A DNA stretch of 7,883 bases from Methyloceanibacter sp. (GTDB lineage Bacteria > Pseudomonadota > Alphaproteobacteria > Rhizobiales > Methyloligellaceae). Below, one piece after another: positions 1 through 5,544 of the stretch. How positions within the stretch are numbered: the stretch's first letter is position 1; each line of letters opens with the position of its first letter. The notes below the pieces were generated by a model, which ran no database searches, had not been told where the DNA came from, and saw nothing but the letters and a program-made list of their open reading frames with translations. A program made the translations under genes and the position numbers. The stretch lies in the NCBI GenBank assembly GCA_022865725.1, contig JALHTP010000209.1, positions 1-7,883 on the forward strand. The letters are read 5' to 3'.

Positions 1-958
1 ACCGAGCTCGCTCGGCCTTGCCTTCCGCGACGGCGTGCTGAATGCCACCCTTGGCGGCATGGATCTTTATGACGGGCACGCTACCGGCACGCTGATGCTT
101 GATGCGTCAAAGCCGGTTCCCGACTTCACCGGGGACTTCCGCCTCGACGGCGTCCAGGCCAAGACGCTTCTGTCCGACGCCGCGCAGTTCAGCCTGCTCG
201 AAGGCCACGCCAAGGTCGCCCTGCAGATCAGCGGCTCGGGCTCGACCTCCGATGAGATAAAGTCGTCGCTTCAAGGCCAAGGCAGCCTCGCCGTGAGCGA
301 CGGCGCGATCGAGGGCATCAATCTCACCGAGATGATCAGCCAGATCGGCGAGGGCCAGATTCCGGAAATGCGCCAGGGCCCGGGTGACAAGACCGCGTTC
401 AGCGATCTCGGCGGCAGCTTCACCATTAAGAACGGCATCGCCGAGACGAGCAATCTTCAGATGACGAGCCCGCTGCTCAAGGTATCGGCTTCGGGCACCG
501 TCGACCTGACGCAAAGCACGATCAACATGCTGGCGAACCCCGAGATCGCCGCCGGGCCCGAAGGAAAGGGCGGCGCCAACGATCTTGCCGGCCTCTCCGT
601 GCCCGTCCGCATCGAGGGCCCGCTCGATCGACCCACCATCAAGCCCGAGATCAAGAGCATGTTCGCCAATCCGGAGAAGGCCGGAAAGACCATCAACCAG
701 ATCGGCGACGCCCTACAGAAGAAGTTCAAGGGGAAGCCGGTCGGCGAGGCGATCGGCCGCTTCCTCGGCAAGGTTCAGATCGGGCCACGCGGAGGCGGTG
801 AGCAGGGCGGAGCCGAGCCGCAAGGCAACGGGCAGAAATCAGGCAAGAAGGACAGCCCGCAAGCCAAGCCCGCGCCCGAGGCCGGCGCGACCGAGCAGGG
901 CGACAGCGCAGCGCCCGACGATGCCGACGATCCGGACCTCGATCGCATCCTGCGTTAA
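1..958 (+). CDS. AsmA family protein, C-terminal part (5' end outside window)
   Basis: The reading frame is open from base 2 to a TAA at 956-958, giving 318 visible residues; the start codon lies upstream of the window. AsmA-family proteins are large, usually inner-membrane-anchored periplasmic proteins linked to outer-membrane assembly and lipid transport. Recognition rests on the typical C-terminal block: a 'GSLAVSDGAIEGINL' stretch, a 'DLGGSFTIKNGIAETSNL' stretch and then 'SPLLKVSASGTVDL', the repeated beta-strand pattern of the AsmA C-terminal domain. A proline follows in 'GPLDRPTIKPEI', also usual near the end of this family. The last 60 or so residues are a low-complexity Gly/Gln/Lys then Ala/Pro/Asp tail ending in an acidic run and DRILR, probably disordered. 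It converges on the IalB-family gene with a 36-bp gap. The internal GTG at 35 is not a credible start because homology-like sequence continues upstream of it. Confidence 0.85.
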   Translation, partial: PSSLGLAFRDGVLNATLGGMDLYDGHATGTLMLDASKPVPDFTGDFRLDGVQAKTLLSDAAQFSLLEGHAKVALQISGSGSTSDEIKSSLQGQGSLAVSDGAIEGINLTEMISQIGEGQIPEMRQGPGDKTAFSDLGGSFTIKNGIAETSNLQMTSPLLKVSASGTVDLTQSTINMLANPEIAAGPEGKGGANDLAGLSVPVRIEGPLDRPTIKPEIKSMFANPEKAGKTINQIGDALQKKFKGKPVGEAIGRFLGKVQIGPRGGGEQGGAEPQGNGQKSGKKDSPQAKPAPEAGATEQGDSAAPDDADDPDLDRILR

Positions 959-1014
959 GCGCCGGAAAGTCTCAACGCGCTCCAAGGGCAGAGATCAGGG
1001 CTTGCCCCGGCGCT
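958..1014. repeat. 8-bp perfect inverted repeat across the asmA/ialB convergent junction
   Basis: The arms AGCGCCGG (958-965) and CCGGCGCT (1007-1014) are perfect complements separated by 41 bases. Inside the loop a shorter hairpin GGGC-TT-GCCC (998-1007) is possible. The structure covers the asmA stop codon and the last codons of the IalB-family gene, where a bidirectional terminator would be expected. There is no T-tract on either side and the loop is long, so an intrinsic terminator is only a possibility; GC-rich DNA produces such matches by chance. Confidence 0.25.
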
Positions 1015-1681
1015 TCTCCAGCGCCGCGAGCCCATCGGCGAAGCCGGTAAGCTGGGTAGCCGCCGCGACCGCCTGACCGTTCAGCGCATAGACGGTAATC
1101 GTGCCCTTCTCGAATTTCTGTAGGTCCTGCTTGAGGTCGTCGGCGACGACGAGCATCGCGCTACAGCCTTGCGGGACGCAGGTCTGGAACGGCAGGCGGT
1201 AGATCTTCACCGCGTCGGGAGAGAATTCGAGACCCTTCTGCAAAGCGACCCCGGTGGGACCGTCGATCCGCAAGACGAGATTGCCCTTTGGCCCATATCC
1301 CACGCTCACGCGGAACACGAGCTTCTGCGTCTCTTTTTCGACCAGGGCCTGCACGAGGGAGCAAGGCTCCTTCGCCTCCTTGCTCCGCGCCTCGCCGCAG
1401 ACAAGCGCCCATTGCCCGAAATTGCCGACGATTTTGGCCGGAGGCGGCTTCTGCGCCTCCGTCGCGGCCTTGGCATTCGCGCCCGCCTCGGGCGCGGCCG
1501 CCTTGGGCGCCGGGGCGACCGGCGGCGCCTGGCCTCCCGCCTGCGCCGAAGCGCCGCCTGAGAGCAATAGAAGAAGTGTGAATGCCGCAAGCGCGCAGCC
1601 TGAGGCTTGCCGTATTGCGCCACCGCGCCGGCGCGCGAACGGCTCCCCTCGCTCTTGTCTCGACACTCTCACTCCAACCAT
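995..1681 (-). CDS. Invasion-associated locus B (IalB) family periplasmic protein
   Basis: 228 residues. IalB-family proteins are secreted alphaproteobacterial proteins named after a Bartonella erythrocyte-invasion factor; in free-living species the role is unknown, so no invasion role is implied. The start chosen is the ATG at 1681-1679 because AGGAG lies 5 bases upstream; a longer reading from 1768 has no such site. Residues 1-27 are Arg-rich, 28-41 are a hydrophobic stretch (AAFTLLLLL) and ASA/Q at 46/47 is a good signal peptidase I site. Residues 47-83 form a Pro/Ala-rich linker. The family domain starts at 'VGNFGQWALVCGE' (85-97) and contains four cysteines, C95, C107, C168 and C173, in the usual two-pair arrangement ('EPCSL' and 'TCVPQGC'), fitting an oxidised periplasmic protein. 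The patatin gene is 88 bp upstream on the same strand, so the two may be co-transcribed. The unusually long basic signal n-region lacks a proper Tat motif. Confidence 0.85.
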   Translation of the reverse strand: MVGVRVSRQERGEPFARRRGGAIRQASGCALAAFTLLLLLSGGASAQAGGQAPPVAPAPKAAAPEAGANAKAATEAQKPPPAKIVGNFGQWALVCGEARSKEAKEPCSLVQALVEKETQKLVFRVSVGYGPKGNLVLRIDGPTGVALQKGLEFSPDAVKIYRLPFQTCVPQGCSAMLVVADDLKQDLQKFEKGTITVYALNGQAVAAATQLTGFADGLAALEKRRGKP

Positions 1682-1691
1682 GATCTCTCCT
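1682..1691 (-). promoter_or_regulatory. Ribosome binding site deciding the IalB-family start
   Basis: On the minus strand AGGAG (1691-1687) sits 5 bases before the ATG at 1681. It is the only good Shine-Dalgarno match near the beginning of this gene and is the reason for preferring the 228-residue form over a 257-residue form. Confidence 0.7.
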
Positions 1692-1769
1692 GTGGGTCGC
1701 TCGCTTCCAATTCTTATCGGCAAATGCGAGCCATTAACAGCGGCGCCCACCCGCGACATGTTGTGCAAA

Positions 1770-2663
1770 TTAGCTGTGCTTGTGGGGATTCATCTCATGC
1801 GGGATCTCGCGCCGCTCGAGCCCGCCATCGGCGAGCCATTCCCCGGTCCTCGCCGCCGCCCGCTCGATCAACTCCGCCGTCTGCGAGAAGTCGTAGGGCG
1901 AGCCCATCAGCGGGCAGAGCGGAGGGGCGACATGGAAGTCGATCGCCGCATCGAGGCTTTCCAGCTCGCTCCTGATTTGCCGGGAGATCAGCAGCGTCAG
2001 CGCGTGCAGCGCGTTGGCGACGGCGCCTTGCGGCGGGCTCGCGCGCGCGCAGGCATAGCCCGTGGGCAACACGATCAGCCGCGTCGCGCCTTGCATGACG
2101 GCCACCTTGACCGGCGTGCAGCTCGTGATGGCGCCGTCGGCGAGGTAGAGCCTCCCCACCTTGACCGGCGCGAAAGCGGCGGGGATGGCGGTGCTCGCCA
2201 CGATGGCTTGTACCGCGTCCCCTTCAGACAGCACCACGGCGTCGCCGGAGAGAAGGTCGGTCGCAACGATATGCAGCTTGATCTTCGCGTCTTCCAGATT
2301 GCGAAAAGGGAGATGCGAATGGACGAGCCGGTAAAGCCCGTGCGAGCCCAGAAGAAAATCCCGCCTACGGATGAAACCGAACAGCCCCCGCGTCGTGATC
2401 GGGAACACGTCCCGCCGCCGCAAGCCCCGCCAGATCGCCGCCAGCTGCTCGATGCCGTCGTCGGTCGGGGCGCCTGCGTAATAGGCGCCGTTCATCGCGC
2501 CCACGCTCGAGCCGACCACCATGTCCGCCTTAAGCCCGTGAGCCACGAGCGCGCGCAGCATGCCGACCTGGATCGCGCCGAAGCTGCCGCCGCCGGCAAA
2601 GACGAAGGCGGTCTTCGGCTTGTCCGCTCGCGGATAAGGGGAGGGCTTCGAGGCTTCTGCCAT
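1770..2663 (-). CDS. Patatin-like phospholipase family protein
   Basis: 297 residues, a usual size for small bacterial patatin-like proteins (RssA/YlbK-like). Patatins are serine acyl hydrolases with a Ser-Asp dyad acting on lipid acyl esters. All the key elements are visible: the glycine-rich oxyanion-hole loop GGGSFGA (24-30), the nucleophile elbow GSSVG (51-55, Ser53 predicted nucleophile), the 'STAIPAAFAPV' block (158-168), and the DGA motif (176-178, Asp176 predicted catalytic). There is no convincing signal peptide or membrane segment, so a cytoplasmic or peripheral membrane location is likely. The ATG at 2663 is preceded by AAGGA at a 9-base spacing. The gene is divergent from rimO and lies upstream of the IalB-family gene on the same strand. 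Substrate cannot be told from sequence; the family includes phospholipases, esterases and a few secreted toxins, but nothing here suggests secretion. Confidence 0.93.
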   Translation of the reverse strand: MAEASKPSPYPRADKPKTAFVFAGGGSFGAIQVGMLRALVAHGLKADMVVGSSVGAMNGAYYAGAPTDDGIEQLAAIWRGLRRRDVFPITTRGLFGFIRRRDFLLGSHGLYRLVHSHLPFRNLEDAKIKLHIVATDLLSGDAVVLSEGDAVQAIVASTAIPAAFAPVKVGRLYLADGAITSCTPVKVAVMQGATRLIVLPTGYACARASPPQGAVANALHALTLLISRQIRSELESLDAAIDFHVAPPLCPLMGSPYDFSQTAELIERAAARTGEWLADGGLERREIPHEMNPHKHS

Positions 2664-2672
2664 TGCTGCCAG

Positions 2673-2677
2673 TCCTT
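2673..2677 (-). promoter_or_regulatory. Ribosome binding site of the patatin gene
   Basis: AAGGA on the minus strand (2677-2673), 9 bases before the ATG at 2663. This supports the start chosen for the patatin gene. Confidence 0.55.
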
Positions 2678-2694
2678 GGACGGCGTGAGCGCCG

Positions 2695-2724
2695 ATTAGA
2701 AGGCATATCGGCCTTCGGCCTCAA
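2695..2724 (-). promoter_or_regulatory. Predicted sigma70-type promoter for the patatin gene
   Basis: On the minus strand, TTGAGG (2724-2719, 4 of 6 to the -35 consensus) is followed after 18 bases by TCTAAT (2700-2695, 5 of 6 to the -10 consensus). Transcription would start near 2688, giving a leader of about 25 bases that includes the AAGGA site. The spacer holds a 6-bp inverted repeat GAAGGC (2699-2704)/GCCTTC (2711-2716), which could be an operator or chance. This is a by-eye prediction without experimental support. Confidence 0.35.
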
Positions 2725-2737
2725 AACTTCGCCCCTG

Positions 2738-2766
2738 TCGACGCAGGCGCTCCGCTCCCCTATAAG
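2738..2766 (+). promoter_or_regulatory. rimO: Predicted promoter for rimO placing the start of transcription at the ATG
   Basis: TCGACG (2738-2743, 4 of 6 to the -35 consensus) and TATAAG (2761-2766, 5 of 6 to the -10 consensus) are separated by exactly 17 bases. Only 6 bases lie between the -10 and the ATG at 2773, so the predicted transcript begins at or within a base or two of the start codon. No Shine-Dalgarno sequence is present before the ATG, which agrees with a leaderless message. Prediction by eye only. Confidence 0.35.
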
Positions 2767-2772
2767 CCGCCA

Positions 2773-4125
2773 ATGACCTCCGCACCGCCAAGATCCGCCG
2801 CGCCAAAAATTGGCTTTGTCAGCCTGGGCTGCCCCAAGGCGCTCGTGGACTCTGAGCGCATCATTACCAAGCTCAGATCCGAGGGCTATGAGCTCTCAAA
2901 CAGCTACGAGGGCGCCGATGCGATCGTGGTCAATACTTGCGGCTTTTTGAATAGCGCCAAAGAGGAATCGCTTGCGGCGATCGGCGAGGCCTTGGCCGAG
3001 AACGGCCGCGTCATCGTGACCGGCTGCCTGGGGGTCGAGGCCGACCGCATCCGCGCCGCCTATCCCGACGTGCTCGCAATCACTGGCCCGCATCAATACG
3101 AGGCCGTGGTCGAGGAGGTGCACAAGGCCGTGCCGCGGCCGCACGACCCTTTCCTCGATCTCGTGCCGCCGGAAGGGGTAAGACTGACGCCCCGCCACTA
3201 CGCCTATCTCAAGATTTCCGAAGGCTGCAACAACACTTGCAGCTTCTGCATCATCCCGGCGCTTCGCGGCAAGCTCAAGAGCCGCGCCATCGGCGATGTG
3301 CTGCGCGAGGCTGAGCGGCTCGTGGCAGCGGGCGTGCAGGAGCTTCTGGTGATCTCGCAAGACACGAGCGCCTACGGCCTCGATCTCGGTTATGCGACGA
3401 GCCCCTGGCGCGGGCAGGACCACGCGACGCGTTTTCTCAGTCTTGCCGAGGCCCTCGGCTCACTCGGCGTCTGGGTGCGCCTCCACTACGTCTATCCTTA
3501 TCCCCATGTCGACCATGTTCTGCCGCTGATGGCTGACGGGCGCGTCCTGCCTTATCTCGATATTCCCTTCCAGCATGCGAGCCCGAAAGTCCTGAAGGCG
3601 ATGCGGCGCCCGGCGCATCAGGAGAAGACCTTGGAGCGTCTCGAATGCTGGCGCGAGATCTGTCCCGAGCTTGCCATCCGCTCGACCTTCATCGTGGGCT
3701 TCCCCGGCGAGACCGAGGACGATTTCATGCTTCTTCTGGATTGGCTCACCGAGGCCAAGCTCACGCGCGTGGGCTGCTTCAAATATGAGAATGTCGATGG
3801 CGCCGGAGCCAACGCGCTTCCTGGTCATGTGCCCGAGGAGGTCAAGGCTGAGCGTTACGATCGCCTGATGCAGCACCAGCAGGCGATCAGCACCGAGCTT
3901 TTTAGAGCCCGGGTCGGCAAGACTATCGAGGTCATAGTTGACGAGGTCGACGAAGAAATGACGGTCGCGCGCTCTTACTGGGATGCGCCGGAAATCGACG
4001 GCAATGTCTATCTCACCACAAATCTGGCCCTGAAGCCGGGCGACCGGTTGATGGTCGCCGTCGAGGACAGCAACGAGTATGATCTTTGGGCAAGTCCGTT
4101 CGGGCTCAAGAATGGCGCGATTTGA
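2773..4125 (+). CDS. rimO: Ribosomal protein S12 methylthiotransferase RimO
   Basis: 450 residues, full length for the family. RimO is a radical-SAM iron-sulfur enzyme of the methylthiotransferase family that adds a methylthio group to the beta-carbon of a conserved Asp in ribosomal protein S12. The order of domains is complete. The N-terminal domain starts at 'GFVSLGCPKALVDSE' (14-28), with cluster cysteines C20, C56 ('VVNTCGF') and C85 ('TGCLG'). The radical-SAM motif CNNTCSFC has C152, C156 and C159, followed by 'IIPALRGKLKSR'. A C-terminal TRAM domain (about 380-445) contains 'ARSYWDAPEIDG' (399-410). The 'GCPKALVDSE' and 'APEIDG' signatures separate RimO from the tRNA enzyme MiaB. The start at 2773 sits just before the conserved N-terminal strand; there is no Shine-Dalgarno match. 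The gene is divergent from the patatin gene and convergent with the TadE-like gene (40-bp gap). Confidence 0.97.
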   Translation: MTSAPPRSAAPKIGFVSLGCPKALVDSERIITKLRSEGYELSNSYEGADAIVVNTCGFLNSAKEESLAAIGEALAENGRVIVTGCLGVEADRIRAAYPDVLAITGPHQYEAVVEEVHKAVPRPHDPFLDLVPPEGVRLTPRHYAYLKISEGCNNTCSFCIIPALRGKLKSRAIGDVLREAERLVAAGVQELLVISQDTSAYGLDLGYATSPWRGQDHATRFLSLAEALGSLGVWVRLHYVYPYPHVDHVLPLMADGRVLPYLDIPFQHASPKVLKAMRRPAHQEKTLERLECWREICPELAIRSTFIVGFPGETEDDFMLLLDWLTEAKLTRVGCFKYENVDGAGANALPGHVPEEVKAERYDRLMQHQQAISTELFRARVGKTIEVIVDEVDEEMTVARSYWDAPEIDGNVYLTTNLALKPGDRLMVAVEDSNEYDLWASPFGLKNGAI

Positions 4126-4165
4126 TGTCGCTTAGCAGGCCTACGCCATCGCGCATCGCTCCCAG

Positions 4166-4732
4166 TCAGATCTTGGCCACAGTGAGACTTCTGCGTGGCC
4201 GCGCATAGAAGGTTCGCCGCAGGTTGAACGCGCCGGGGCTAAAGACCTTCTTGAGATCGAGCAGCGGCGTGAAGACGTAGGTGACTTCGACGACTATCAC
4301 GCTCGAGTAGGCTTCGGTGGTACCCGTCGGCAGCGCATATGACGAGCCGACAGCACGACCAGATCCGCTGCTGGAATAGCTCCAGGCCACCTTGCCAGCA
4401 TTGTTCTGGTCGGCGACGACGCTCGACAGAACGACCTTGAGCGGCGTTGTCGGGTACGGGGTGAGAATGCTGGTCGACGCGGCCACGATGTCGGCTAGGT
4501 CCGCGTTCGAGACCTCTCTCACTTGCGCAGTCAGATCAGCCGCAGTTGAGGCGACACTCTCGACGCGCCGGTCGACGGTGAGCAGGTTGCCTATCTCGGC
4601 GGCACCGATATACATCAGGATGATTACCGGCGCGAGCAAGGCGAATTCTATCGCCGATGTGCCGCGCTGGTCGCGCCACACTCCGCCGTTTTGCTGCGAT
4701 TCCCTCGTTCTTCCTGAAAGCGGCTTCATCAT
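4166..4732 (-). CDS. TadE-like pilus assembly protein (second of tandem pair)
   Basis: 188 residues from the ATG at 4732; a GTG at 4738 (190 residues) or an ATG at 4729 are equally possible because none has a clear Shine-Dalgarno site. TadE-type proteins are minor pseudopilins of the Tad/Flp pilus. Near the N-terminus 'RGTSAIEFALLAP' gives a prepilin-type signature, with Gly at -1, Glu at +5 and Phe at +6, followed by one hydrophobic segment of about 20 residues that includes 'VIILMYIGAAEI'. The downstream 'VDRRVESVASTAADLTAQV' and 'SNADLADIVAASTSIL' stretches are typical of one of the two TadE-like paralogues often found side by side in Hyphomicrobiales. The rest looks like a beta-rich extracytoplasmic domain with no cysteine. 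It follows the first TadE-like gene with 15 bases between that gene's stop codon and this ATG, in the same frame, so translational coupling is likely. It ends at TCA (4166-4168), converging on rimO. Confidence 0.85.
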   Translation of the reverse strand: MMKPLSGRTRESQQNGGVWRDQRGTSAIEFALLAPVIILMYIGAAEIGNLLTVDRRVESVASTAADLTAQVREVSNADLADIVAASTSILTPYPTTPLKVVLSSVVADQNNAGKVAWSYSSSGSGRAVGSSYALPTGTTEAYSSVIVVEVTYVFTPLLDLKKVFSPGAFNLRRTFYARPRRSLTVAKI

Positions 4733-4747
4733 GCCCACGGCTTTTGC

Positions 4748-5338
4748 TTATTTAAAGGGTTCGTTCCGGAAGGCGACTGTTGCGATGAGCAGCCGATTTC
4801 CGTTCTGCATGTTGCTGAGACGAGTGTCGACGCTCTGGTTGTTCCAGATGGGCATGATGGGCAGCGTGGCCAGAAGACCCCACTCGTAGAATGCCCTGAC
4901 GATGACGACGTCGCCACCGACGCCTGGCGCGTAGCTGAATTGAGATTTGAGATTACCGCTGCTATCCAGCGGATTGGTGAGGTTCGAGCTTCCAAAGCTC
5001 GAAAAGGTGCGGACGTCGAGCTTGAGACCGCCGCAGGAGAGCGGACTGGTCAGATATTTGCAAACTTCGCTCTTGAACTTACCGGCGTCGAAACCCTGGC
5101 CCTGAGCCTGCCCGGTGCGGATGAACCGCGCGCCCTGGGCAACTGCATTCTCCAGGGTCATATTGGCGGCAAACAAGAGCCCCACTGCGAGAATTCCGAA
5201 CACCAGTAGGAGAAAAGGGCCCGCGAGCAATGCAAATTCCAGCGCTGAGGACCCGGAAGAGTTACGGCCGAGGCCGCCAAAACGAGTCAATCCGCGCTGA
5301 CCCAACCGGTTCTCTAGCTGTTTGCCGCCCTCGCTCAT
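4748..5338 (-). CDS. TadE-like pilus assembly protein (first of tandem pair)
   Basis: 196 residues. The N-terminus is a short basic region, then 'SSGSSALEFALLAGPFLLL' with the prepilin-like pattern (Gly29 at -1, Glu34 at +5, Phe35 at +6) and a hydrophobic segment to about residue 57. 'NMTLENAVAQGARFIRTGQAQ' (59-79) follows, as in the more widespread TadE-like paralogue of Hyphomicrobiales. Two cysteines (C93, C102) in 'SEVCKYL' and 'LSCGGL' are at the usual positions and may form a disulfide outside the membrane. The role is inferred to be a minor pseudopilin matured by a TadV/CpaA-type peptidase and needed for Flp pilus assembly; the peptidase is not in the window. The start ATG at 5338-5336 lacks a strong Shine-Dalgarno sequence but no better in-frame start precedes the conserved part. 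It is divergent from the TadG-like gene across an AT-rich spacer. Confidence 0.88.
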   Translation of the reverse strand: MSEGGKQLENRLGQRGLTRFGGLGRNSSGSSALEFALLAGPFLLLVFGILAVGLLFAANMTLENAVAQGARFIRTGQAQGQGFDAGKFKSEVCKYLTSPLSCGGLKLDVRTFSSFGSSNLTNPLDSSGNLKSQFSYAPGVGGDVVIVRAFYEWGLLATLPIMPIWNNQSVDTRLSNMQNGNRLLIATVAFRNEPFK

Positions 5339-5388
5339 GTAGGTTGGATATACGGAATTGCTTCAAATTCCATAATTAACCTAAACTA

Positions 5389-5407
5389 AGGTAAATACCG
5401 AGGTAAA
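5389..5407 (+). repeat. Two direct copies of AGGTAAA, period 12 bp
   Basis: AGGTAAA occurs at 5389-5395 and again at 5401-5407, 12 bp apart start to start, in the AT-rich divergent spacer. A partial copy (AGGTT) lies at 5341 and an inverted ACCT at 5379-5382. Tandem half-sites could bind a regulator, although a 12-bp period is not an exact helical repeat. Weak evidence. Confidence 0.3.
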
Positions 5408-5447
5408 CATATTCTAGAAAAGATGTAGAGGATTCGAGTAAATCGGA

Positions 5448-5473
5448 ATACCAAACACAAGGAATTTTGGTAT
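5448..5473. repeat. 8-bp perfect inverted repeat, candidate operator
   Basis: ATACCAAA (5448-5455) and TTTGGTAT (5466-5473) are perfect complements with a 10-base spacer, so the arm centres are 18 bp apart. Short GAATA/TATTC extensions (5446-5450 and 5475-5479) add loose symmetry. It lies about 70 bp upstream of the tadG-like ATG and about 110 bp upstream of the tadE-like ATG, a sensible place for a dimeric regulator acting on both. As RNA it could also form a weak leader hairpin. Confidence 0.4.
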
Positions 5474-5532
5474 CTATTCTCGGTAGACCCAGCTTGGAGA
5501 GAAGTCCAGACGCGACTCCTTGCATAATCGGT

Positions 5533-5538
5533 GGGAGG
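5533..5538 (+). promoter_or_regulatory. Ribosome binding site deciding the tadG-like start
   Basis: GGGAGG, a near-perfect Shine-Dalgarno sequence, 6 bases before the ATG at 5545. It fixes the start there; the in-frame TTG at 5467 has no such site and would add residues unlike the family. Confidence 0.75.
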
Positions 5539-5544
5539 TACTGC

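Larger units (their letters stand above)
5339..5544. promoter_or_regulatory. AT-rich divergent control region between the tadE-like and tadG-like genes
   Basis: 206 bp without a gene. Over 5341-5480 the G+C content is about 33% by hand count (46 of 140), far below the neighbouring coding DNA. It must hold the promoters for both pilus units. -10-like hexamers occur (for example TAGAAT on the minus strand at 5416-5411, CATAAT on the plus strand at 5371-5376) but none has a good -35 at proper spacing, so no promoter is called. It contains the inverted repeat at 5448-5473 and the direct repeats at 5389-5407, described separately. A TTAACC at 5376-5381 resembles half of a CtrA site, but the second half is not conserved. 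Confidence 0.55.

Noticed and set aside
1682..1768. Longer IalB-family protein starting at 1768
   Set aside because: The extension is not signal-peptide-like and has no ribosome binding site, while the ATG at 1681 has AGGAG 5 bases upstream.
1254..2699. A 481-codon open frame on the plus strand across the IalB-family and patatin genes
   Set aside because: It is antisense to two genes with clear family motifs. Its product is Arg/Pro/Ala-rich without recognisable domains, as expected for a shadow frame in GC-rich DNA.
2896..3876. Long minus-strand open frames (2896-3423 and 3460-3876) within rimO
   Set aside because: They lie antisense within a complete rimO and show no family motif or ribosome binding site; shadows of a GC-rich gene.
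4112..4154. Inverted repeats GCGCGAT/ATCGCGC and ATGGCG/CGCCAT between rimO and the tadE-like gene as a terminator
   Set aside because: The two possible stems compete, the loops are 26 bases each, and no T-run follows; chance in GC-rich sequence is just as likely.
5376..5390. CtrA binding site (TTAA-N7-TTAA) upstream of the pilus genes
   Set aside because: Only the first half (TTAACC) is present; the second half reads TAAG, so the full motif is not supported.
5467..5544. Longer TadG-like protein starting at the TTG at 5467
   Set aside because: No Shine-Dalgarno site there, and the extra residues do not look like a TadG N-terminus. The ATG at 5545 has GGGAGG at ideal spacing.
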